Assembly (NCBI GenBank): GCA_965215165.1 | Contig: CBDCCX010000006.1 | Location: 2,356,001 to 2,420,000 of the forward strand | Direction of reading: 5' to 3' | DNA length: 64,000 bases | Source: JANQRZ01 sp965215165 | GTDB lineage: Bacteria > Bacteroidota > Rhodothermia > Rhodothermales > JANQRZ01 | In this document: positions 45,072 through 51,978 of the stretch, piece by piece | Numbering within the stretch: position 1 is the stretch's first letter | Layout: every line of letters starts with the position of its first letter | Program-made: the position numbers and the translations under genes | Notes under the pieces: generated by a model | Seen by the model: only the letters and a program-made list of their open reading frames with translations | Told to the model about the DNA's origin: nothing | Databases searched by the model: none

Positions 45072-47117
45072 TCAACCGGGCTTGCGGGCCACGAGCGCCC
45101 GCGCCGCCTCGGCGACGGCCTCGGCCGTGAAGCCGAGCTTGCGGAGCACCTCGTCGCCGGGGGCGGACGAGCCGAAGCGCCACAGCCCGATCACGGTCCC
45201 GTCGAGGCCGACCCACTCGCCCCACCCGAGCGGGCTCGCCGCCTCGACGCCGACGCGGGCGCGGACGCTCGGCGGGAGCACGTGGTCGCGGTAGGCCTGG
45301 TCCTGGTCGCGGAAGATTTCCCAGCACGGCATCGAGACCACGCGCGCGGCGATGCCCTCGCCGTCGAGCGTTTTCTTCGCCTCCAGGGCGAGGTGGACCT
45401 CGGAGCCGGTGGCGAGCAGCAGCACGTCCGGCTCGCCGTCCCCCGCCAGGACGTAGGCCCCGCGCCGGGTGCCGTCGGCCGGGGCGTAGGCCGAGCGGTC
45501 GAGCGTCGGGAGGGCCTGCCGGGAGAAGGCGAAGGCGGTCGGCCCGTCGGTGCGGTCGAGCGCGAGCCGCCACGCCTCGGCGGTCTCGTTCGCGTCGGCG
45601 GGGCGGAGGGTGTGGAGGTGCGGGATCGAGCGCAGCGCGGCGAGGTGCTCGATGGGCTGGTGCGTCGGCCCGTCCTCCCCCAGCCCGACCGAGTCGTGGG
45701 TGTAGACCCAGATCACCGGGGCCTCCATCAGCGCCGAGAGGCGGACGGCGGGCTTCATGTAGTCGGAGAACGTGAGGAACGTGCCGCCGAAGCCGCGCAG
45801 CCCGCCGTGGAGGGTGAGGCCGTTGAGGACCGCGCCCATCCCGTGCTCGCGGACGCCGAAGCGGAGGTACCGGCCCTCGGGGTTCTCGTGGGAGAAGTTC
45901 TGCGCCTCCTTGGTCTTGGTCTTGTTCGAGGGCGTCAGGTCGGCCGAGCCGCCCATGAGCGCGGGGACTTTCTCAAAGATGGCTTCCAAGACCTTGCCGC
46001 TAGCGGCCCGTGTCGCCATGCCTTTCGCGTCGGGCTCGAAGGTGGGGAGGTTCTTCTCCCAGCCGCTCGGCGGTGCCGGGTCGTGCATCGCGTCCCACTT
46101 CTGGGCGAGGTCGGGGTTGGCCTCGCGCCATGCGTCCCACCGGATCTTCCACTCGCTGTGGGCCTCGGCGCTCGCGCAGGCGGCGCGGCCCATGAACTGC
46201 TTCGCCTCGTCGGGGACGTGGAACGCCGGCTCCAGCGGGATGCCGAGGTTCTCCTTCGTCAGCCTGACCTCGTCTGGGCCGAGCGCGTCGGAGTGGATGG
46301 ACGAGGTGCCGGCCTTCGACGGGCTGCCGAAGCCGATGGTCGTGCGGACGGCGAGGAGCGTGGGCCGGTCGAGGACGCCCTGCGCGGTGCGGAGCGCGTC
46401 GCGGACGGCGGCCTTGTCGTGCCCGTCCACGCCGCGGATCGTGTGCCAGCCGAGGGCCTCGTAACGGGCGACGGGGTCCTCGGTGAAGGCGAGGTCGGTC
46501 GAGCCGTCGATGGTGATCTCGTTGTCGTCGTAGAGCACGACCAGCTTGCCGAGCTTGAGGTGCCCGGCGAGCGAGCACGCCTCGTTCGAGACGCCCTCCA
46601 TCAGGTCGCCGTCGGAGGCGATGACCCAGGTCCAGTGGTCGACGACCGGGTGCGCGTCGGTGTTGAAGGTGGCCGCGAGGTGCTTCTCGGCGATCGCCAG
46701 CCCGACGGCCGTCGCGATGCCCTGCCCGAGCGGGCCGGTCGTGGTCTCGATGCCTTTGGCGAGGAAGTTCTCGGGGTGCCCGGCGGTCTTGCTCCCCCAC
46801 TGCCGGAAGCGCTTCAGCTCGCCCAGCGTCATGTCCTCGAAGCCCGCGAGGTGGAGCAGGCTGTAGAGCAGCATCGAGCCGTGCCCGGCCGAGAGCACGA
46901 AGCGGTCGCGGTCGGCCCACGCCGGCTCGGCGGGGTTGTAGCGGAGGAACTCGGTCCAGAGGACGGTCGCGGCGTCGGCCATGCCGAGCGGCAGGCCGGC
47001 GTGCCCGGAGTCGGCGGCCTCGACGGCGTCGATGGTGAGGCCGCGGATGGTGGTGGCGACGAGGTCCTGGAGGCGGGCGCGGTCGGCGTCGGTTTCGGCG
47101 ATGGCAGGGGCAGACAT
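45072..47117 (-). CDS. tkt: Transketolase
   Basis: A 681-residue thiamine-diphosphate enzyme of the pentose phosphate pathway. DSGHAGLPLGMADAATVLW has the conserved His, SDGDLMEGVSNEACSLAGHL is the cofactor pyrophosphate motif with GDL-x-EG, and the pyrimidine domain has FRFGVREHGMGAVLNGL-like residues (RYLRFGVREHGMGAVLNGL). VYTHDSVGLGEDGPTHQPIEHL is diagnostic. ATG at 47117 follows a TACCTTTC box (47148-47155, minus strand). Works with rpe nearby. Confidence 0.97.
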   Translation of the reverse strand: MSAPAIAETDADRARLQDLVATTIRGLTIDAVEAADSGHAGLPLGMADAATVLWTEFLRYNPAEPAWADRDRFVLSAGHGSMLLYSLLHLAGFEDMTLGELKRFRQWGSKTAGHPENFLAKGIETTTGPLGQGIATAVGLAIAEKHLAATFNTDAHPVVDHWTWVIASDGDLMEGVSNEACSLAGHLKLGKLVVLYDDNEITIDGSTDLAFTEDPVARYEALGWHTIRGVDGHDKAAVRDALRTAQGVLDRPTLLAVRTTIGFGSPSKAGTSSIHSDALGPDEVRLTKENLGIPLEPAFHVPDEAKQFMGRAACASAEAHSEWKIRWDAWREANPDLAQKWDAMHDPAPPSGWEKNLPTFEPDAKGMATRAASGKVLEAIFEKVPALMGGSADLTPSNKTKTKEAQNFSHENPEGRYLRFGVREHGMGAVLNGLTLHGGLRGFGGTFLTFSDYMKPAVRLSALMEAPVIWVYTHDSVGLGEDGPTHQPIEHLAALRSIPHLHTLRPADANETAEAWRLALDRTDGPTAFAFSRQALPTLDRSAYAPADGTRRGAYVLAGDGEPDVLLLATGSEVHLALEAKKTLDGEGIAARVVSMPCWEIFRDQDQAYRDHVLPPSVRARVGVEAASPLGWGEWVGLDGTVIGLWRFGSSAPGDEVLRKLGFTAEAVAEAARALVARKPG

Positions 47118-47198
47118 GGCGGCGGGGACGGGATGAGAAGGGAGACCGAAAGGTAACGCGCTCGCCGCGCCCCGTTGGCCGCACCCGGCATAAACAAA

Positions 47199-47228
47199 CG
47201 GAGGGGCGACCGACCGGTCGCCCCTCCG
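47199..47228 (-). terminator. Intrinsic terminator of the DEAD-box gene
   Basis: A perfect 13-bp stem CGGAGGGGCGACC with GGTCGCCCCTCCG around a 4-nt loop, followed on the minus strand by TTTGTTTA. It lies 26 bp past the helicase stop and before tkt. Confidence 0.85.
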
Positions 47229-47253
47229 CAAAACGAATCGTAGCGCTCCTCCG

Positions 47254-48549
47254 CTAGCGCCGGCCGCGCTTGCGCGAGGACGGGCGGCCGGCACCATCTG
47301 GTTTGGAGCCGCTCGACCTCGAGCGGTTCGCCCCCTGGCCCGGCCCGCGCTGGCGCGACGGCTTGCCCGAGCGGCCCTGCTTCTTCGGCGCGGCCGTCGG
47401 CTCGGCGCGGGCGTCGTAGCTGAAGTCGGCGTAGGTGCTGCGCTCGAAGCGCTGCCCGGTGTGGCGCTCGATCTGCCGGAGGTAGGCCTCCTCGTCGGTG
47501 GCGACGAACGTCAGCGCGTCCCCAGTCGCCTCGGCGCGGCCCGTGCGGCCGATGCGGTGGATGTAGTCCTCGGCCTGGTTCGGCGTGTCGAAGTTGACCA
47601 CGTGCGAGATGCCGTCCACGTCGATCCCGCGCGCGGCGATGTCGGTGGCGACGAGCACCTGGACCGTGCCGCGCTTGAAGTCGGCCAGGGCGCGCTGGCG
47701 CTGGTTCTGCGAGCGGTTCGAGTGGATGGCCGCCGCCGCGATCCCGCGCTGCCCGAGCTTCTTGGCGATCCGGTCGGCGCGGTACTTGGTCCGCGAGAAG
47801 ACGAGCACGTTCTCGACCGCCTCGGTCTCGAGGACGTGGAAGAGCAGGTCCATCTTCTGGGTCTGGGCGACGGGGTAGACGTACTGCGTCACCGAGGCGG
47901 CCGGGTTGCGCCGCTCGCCGACCTCGATGCGCTCAGGCCGGCGCTGGATGCTGGCCGCTAGCTCCTCGATGGCGCGCGGCATGGTCGCCGAGAACAGCAG
48001 CGTCTGCCGCTCCTCCGGGAGCCGGGCGACGATCTTGCGGATGTCGTTGACGAACCCCATGTCGAGCATCCGGTCGGCCTCGTCGAGCACGAGCACCTCG
48101 ACGTGCGACAGGTCGAGGTTGCCCCGGTCCAGGTGGTCGAGCAGGCGGCCCGGCGTGGCGCTCACCAGGTCGATCCCGCGTCGGAACGCGCTGATCTGCC
48201 CGCCCATCCCGACCCCGCCGAAGACGGCCGTGGTGCGGAGGCCGGTGTGCTTGCCGTAGGCTCGGGCGGCGACCTCCACCTGGAGCGCAAGCTCGCGCGT
48301 CGGCGCGACGACGAGCGCCCGGACCGGACGCCGTTTCGCCTGCGACGGGCGCTGGGCGAGGCGGTCGAGGAGCGGGAGGACGAAGGCGGCGGTCTTGCCG
48401 GTGCCGGTCTGGGCGCAGCCCGTGAGGTCGGCCCCCGAGAGGGCGAGGGGGATGGCCGCAGCCTGGATCGGCGTCGGCGTGGTGTAGCCGGCCTCGACGA
48501 CCCCACGAAGGATGGGCGTGGAGAGGCCGAGCGATTGGAACGTGGTCAT
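47254..48549 (-). CDS. DEAD-box RNA helicase (RhlE-like)
   Basis: A 431-residue helicase with all motifs in order: Q-motif TTPTPIQAAAIP, AQTGTGKT, PTRELA, TPGRLLDHL, DEAD, SAT, ARGIDV and HRIGRTGRAEATG. The last 60 residues are basic and Gly/Ser/Arg-rich (SGKPSRQRGPGQGANRSRSS), an RNA-binding tail as in RhlE and CsdA. ATG at 48549. The leader can fold into a stem that ends 5 nt before the start codon, which suggests translational control, as is known for cold-induced helicases. Confidence 0.95.
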   Translation of the reverse strand: MTTFQSLGLSTPILRGVVEAGYTTPTPIQAAAIPLALSGADLTGCAQTGTGKTAAFVLPLLDRLAQRPSQAKRRPVRALVVAPTRELALQVEVAARAYGKHTGLRTTAVFGGVGMGGQISAFRRGIDLVSATPGRLLDHLDRGNLDLSHVEVLVLDEADRMLDMGFVNDIRKIVARLPEERQTLLFSATMPRAIEELAASIQRRPERIEVGERRNPAASVTQYVYPVAQTQKMDLLFHVLETEAVENVLVFSRTKYRADRIAKKLGQRGIAAAAIHSNRSQNQRQRALADFKRGTVQVLVATDIAARGIDVDGISHVVNFDTPNQAEDYIHRIGRTGRAEATGDALTFVATDEEAYLRQIERHTGQRFERSTYADFSYDARAEPTAAPKKQGRSGKPSRQRGPGQGANRSRSSGSKPDGAGRPSSRKRGRR

Positions 48550-48657
48550 GCGAAGAAGGCTTGCCGGCGCGGCGGCCGTGTGGCCGCACGCGAAGCGATG
48601 GGTCGAGCGCTGTCGGGCACATCGGAGCCTGGAGCAGCGGCGCGGGCAAAGCCTTCT
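48550..48657 (-). promoter_or_regulatory. Structured 5' leader of the DEAD-box helicase gene
   Basis: AGAAGGCTTGCC (48554-48565) pairs with GGCAAAGCCTTCT (48645-48657) with one bulged A, closing a loop of about 80 nt that holds an inner perfect stem, GCGGCC-GTGT-GGCCGC (48572-48587). The closing stem lies directly before the ATG. An RNA thermometer or autoregulatory site is possible; nothing proves it. Confidence 0.45.
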
Positions 48658-49089
48658 GATCGGGACGTTCAGATCAGATCGCCGCAGGTGCCGGCCGTAG
48701 GGCGCGGGCACGGAGCCAGAAGAGACGGTCTCGAGGAGCGAGTCGGGAAGTCCGCTTCCGAGACGATGGGTTGAACCGGGAACGGTGTATCAGAATGATG
48801 ACCCAAGCTACGCGGCAGTCCGTCTCCCGATTTCTCAGACGCACCGAAGAGCAGAAGAACTCTCCGCGCGGTCGGCTCGCTGCACCGTCACCCCATCCTC
48901 CTGCATTGCGGCCGAACATAGCGCAGACCTGCGATATAGCTCTCGGATACTCACCTACATGACCTGCCGTGCCTGCGCGATGGCTCGCCGGGCGTCTTCC
49001 GGGGTCAACTCGGGCAGGCGGAGGCCTAGCAAGTTAAGACGGATCCGTCGGAAGGGGAAAAAGGGCACGAGCCGTGGTTGGCCGTTGTC
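48658..49089. other. Gap upstream of the helicase, no gene recognised
   Basis: About 430 bp between the helicase leader and the end of ppc. Locally AT-richer around 48760-49000. Short frames here lack conserved features. It probably contains the helicase promoter and the ppc terminator, but no clear element was found. ACGTTCAGATCAGATC near 48670 has a short direct repeat (AGATC twice). Confidence 0.35.
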
Positions 49090-51876
49090 TCACCCCGTGC
49101 TCTGCATCGCGGCGGCGATGCCGTTGAGCGAGACGAAGAGCGCCTCTTGCAATGCCTCAGCGTCCTCGCCCTCGTTGCCCCCGCTGCGCCACCGCTGCAT
49201 CAGCTCGAGCTGCACCAGGTTGAGTACGTCGGTGTACGGGTTGCGCAGCCGGATCGACTTCGCGATGACGGGGCTGTGCGCCAGCAGCCGGTCCTGCCCG
49301 GTGATGCCGAGGAGGGCGCGCTCCGCCCGGTCGAACTCGGCGGCGATGCGCTCGTGCTGATTCCCGTCGGCCAGGTCGGCGTAGCGCTCGGCGATCGCAA
49401 AGCGTGCCCTCGCCATCTCCCGGAGCGCGTTGCCGACGACAGCCTGGAAGAACGGCCAGTCGGCGTACATCTGCCGGAGACGGTCGGCGTGCTCTGGGCG
49501 GGTCATCGCCTGGGCGAGGGCCGTGCCGACGCCGTACCAGCCGGGCACGGTGTAGCGCGGCTGCGTCCAGGCGAAGACCCACGGGATCGCCCGTAGCCCG
49601 TCGAAGTCGACCTCGCTCGCGGCCTTGCGGGAGATCGGGCGCGAGGCCATCGGGATGCCGGCGATGTGCTCGATGGGTGTGGCGGCGAGGTACCACGGCC
49701 AGAACGCCGGATCGTCGATGAGCGCGCGGTACGCCTCCATCGAGGTGTCGGCGAGCTGCTGCATCAGGCCGTGGTCGGCATCCTCCCCCGGCCCTTCGAA
49801 GCCGGCCGTGCGCTCGGCCTCCCCGGCGTCGGCGAGGGCCCCGAGCTGGGCGTGGACGATCTGCTCGAGGTGCCGCCGGGCGATGCCGGGGTGGGCGTAG
49901 CGGAACGAGATGACCTCGCCCTGCTCGGTGAACCGGATGCGCCCCGTCTGCGATTCCGGCGGCATCGCCCGGATGGCCTGGCCCGCCCGGCCGCCGCCGC
50001 GCCCGACGGTCCCACCGCGCCCGTGGAACAGCCGGAGGTCGAGCCCGAACCGGCGGCAGACCCTCGCGATTGCGCCCTGCGCCTTGTGGAGCGACCAGTT
50101 GGCCTGCCAGTAGCCGCCGTCCTTGTTCGAGTCCGAGTAGCCGAGCATGACCTCTTGCACGCGGCCGCGCGCGACGAGCTGCCGGACGTAGACCGGGTGG
50201 CTGAACAGCTTCTCGAGTAGGGCCTCGGCGCGGTCGAGGTCGGCGATGGTCTCGAGCAGCGGGACGACGTCGAGCGGGCACGCCACCGCGCCGTCGCGCG
50301 CGCGGTGCCACAGCCCGGCCTCCTTGAGCAGGAGCAGGACCTCGAGCACGTCGCTGACGGCGTCGGTCATCGAGATGATGTAGGACCCGATGCTCTCCGG
50401 CTCGGCCTCGACGGCGCGCCGCACGACGGCCAGCACGCTCAGCACGCGCTCGGTGTCCTCCCCAAGTGGGGCGCCCGGCGCGCGGAGCGGGCGCGGGTTC
50501 CGAAGCTCAGCACTCAAAACCTCTAGCCGCTCGGCCTCGCCGAGCGCGGCGTAGTCGCCGGTGACCCCGGCGAGGCGGAGCAGGTCGGCGACGGCGGCTT
50601 CGTGGACGCGGCTGTGCTGCCGGACGTCGAGCGCGGCGAGGTGGAACCCGAACGCCTCGGCCTGCACCCGGAGGTCGGCGAGCGGACCGCTTCGGACGAG
50701 GGTTTCCAGGCCAGCGGCTTCCAGACTTCCGGCGATGAGCGCGAGGTCGGCCCGGAAGGTTGCCGCGTCGTAGCCGGCGGCCTCGCCGCCGAGCAGCCGG
50801 TCCAGCTCGGCCTGCATGAGCGACAGCTTGAGGCGGACCGGCTCGTGCGCGTTCTGCTGCCGTCGGCGCTCGGGCAGGGTGTCGAGGAGCGGGTCGGCCT
50901 CGATGGATTCGCGGAGGGCGGCGAAGGGGTCGCCCGGCGTCTGCCGCTCGGAGACCGAGAGCGTGAGGCGGAGCTCATCGAGCGCGCGGCGGTAGAGCCG
51001 GAGCGCGTCCTCGCGGTGGACGCCGAGCGTCCAGGCCGTCACCTCGGCCGTCACGCGCGGATTGCCGTCGCGGTCGCCGCCGATCCACGAGCGGTAGCGG
51101 AGAACCGGCGGGAGGCTCGGGGCTTCAGCATCGTAGTAGGCGGTGAGGGCGCGGCGGAGGTCGGCGTGGATGCGGGGGACGGTCTGCCAGATGGTGGTCG
51201 CGACGAAGTAGAGCCCGTGGCGGACCTCGTCCTCGACCGTCACGGCCGTCGACCGGATCTCGTCGGTGGCGAGCAGCAGCCGGATCGAGTCCTCGATCTC
51301 GCCGACGAGGGCGTCGTCCTCGGCCGGCGTCGTGTCGCGGTCGCGGAGGGTACCGAGCAGGTCGGCGAGGCGCTGCTGGTGGAACAGGATCGAGCGGCGG
51401 CGGGCCTCGGTCGGGTGCGCCGTCAGCGTCGGCTGGATGTCGAGCTGGGCGACCAGGCCGAGCACCTCGTCGAGCGAGCGGCCGTCCTCCTTGAGCGCGC
51501 CGATGGCGGCCATGACCGACTCGGCGCGCGGCTCCTCCGGCGATGCGTCGCGCGCCCGCTCCCGGTTGATGCGCAGGATTTCCAACTGCTCGGCCTTGTT
51601 GACGAGGTGGAAGAACGTCGTGAACGCCCGCAGGAGCGCCACCAAGCTGGGGAGCGGTTGGTCGGCGAGGAGGCGGGCGGCCTGCTCGTGCTCGCCCTCG
51701 CGGCAGAGCCGGCGGAGCGTCTCGACCAACTCGAAGGCGTCGTCGCCGTAGCGCGCCCGCACCGCGCGGCCGAGGAGCGAGCCGAGCAGATTGACGGTGC
51801 GCGAGAGCGGGGCCGAGATGCCGGAGCCTTCGGACTCCAGGTCGAGGCCGCCGGGCAGCGAGGTGGGGATGGGCAC
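49090..51876 (-). CDS. ppc: Phosphoenolpyruvate carboxylase
   Basis: A 928-residue enzyme that makes oxaloacetate from PEP and bicarbonate. Catalytic His lies in LTAHPTEARRRSIL, GGDRDGNPRVT binds PEP, MLGYSDSNKDGGYW and FHGRGGTVGRGGG are the other signature loops, and the C-terminus ends in LNGIAAAMQSTG as expected. GTG at 51876 is preferred over TTG at 51903, because a TATCTTGG promoter-like box covers 51900-51907. It replenishes the TCA cycle. No regulator is adjacent. Confidence 0.96.
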   Translation of the reverse strand: MPIPTSLPGGLDLESEGSGISAPLSRTVNLLGSLLGRAVRARYGDDAFELVETLRRLCREGEHEQAARLLADQPLPSLVALLRAFTTFFHLVNKAEQLEILRINRERARDASPEEPRAESVMAAIGALKEDGRSLDEVLGLVAQLDIQPTLTAHPTEARRRSILFHQQRLADLLGTLRDRDTTPAEDDALVGEIEDSIRLLLATDEIRSTAVTVEDEVRHGLYFVATTIWQTVPRIHADLRRALTAYYDAEAPSLPPVLRYRSWIGGDRDGNPRVTAEVTAWTLGVHREDALRLYRRALDELRLTLSVSERQTPGDPFAALRESIEADPLLDTLPERRRQQNAHEPVRLKLSLMQAELDRLLGGEAAGYDAATFRADLALIAGSLEAAGLETLVRSGPLADLRVQAEAFGFHLAALDVRQHSRVHEAAVADLLRLAGVTGDYAALGEAERLEVLSAELRNPRPLRAPGAPLGEDTERVLSVLAVVRRAVEAEPESIGSYIISMTDAVSDVLEVLLLLKEAGLWHRARDGAVACPLDVVPLLETIADLDRAEALLEKLFSHPVYVRQLVARGRVQEVMLGYSDSNKDGGYWQANWSLHKAQGAIARVCRRFGLDLRLFHGRGGTVGRGGGRAGQAIRAMPPESQTGRIRFTEQGEVISFRYAHPGIARRHLEQIVHAQLGALADAGEAERTAGFEGPGEDADHGLMQQLADTSMEAYRALIDDPAFWPWYLAATPIEHIAGIPMASRPISRKAASEVDFDGLRAIPWVFAWTQPRYTVPGWYGVGTALAQAMTRPEHADRLRQMYADWPFFQAVVGNALREMARARFAIAERYADLADGNQHERIAAEFDRAERALLGITGQDRLLAHSPVIAKSIRLRNPYTDVLNLVQLELMQRWRSGGNEGEDAEALQEALFVSLNGIAAAMQSTG

Positions 51877-51899
51877 GGGCGCAGGTGGTGGGTGAGCGC

Positions 51900-51907
51900 C
51901 CAAGATA
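51900..51907 (-). promoter_or_regulatory. Candidate -7 box of ppc
   Basis: TATCTTGG on the minus strand, 24 bp before the GTG at 51876. It resembles the -7 box seen upstream of several genes here; no clear -33 TTG was found. Confidence 0.35.
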
Positions 51908-51921
51908 CCCGCCGCTAGGCG

Positions 51922-51958
51922 AGCGGCCCGGCCTCTCGCACGGAGAAGCCGGGCCGCT
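51922..51958 (-). terminator. Hairpin terminator behind the surface-protein gene
   Basis: AGCGGCCCGGC (51922-51932) pairs perfectly with GCCGGGCCGCT (51948-51958) around a 15-nt loop. It lies 21 bp past the stop of the leftward surface-protein gene and just before the ppc promoter region. Confidence 0.7.
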
Positions 51959-51978
51959 GAGCCTGGACGGGCCGAGGC

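Noticed and set aside
45282..47156. Long open frame opposite transketolase
   Set aside because: Antisense shadow of a clear gene with no domain features.
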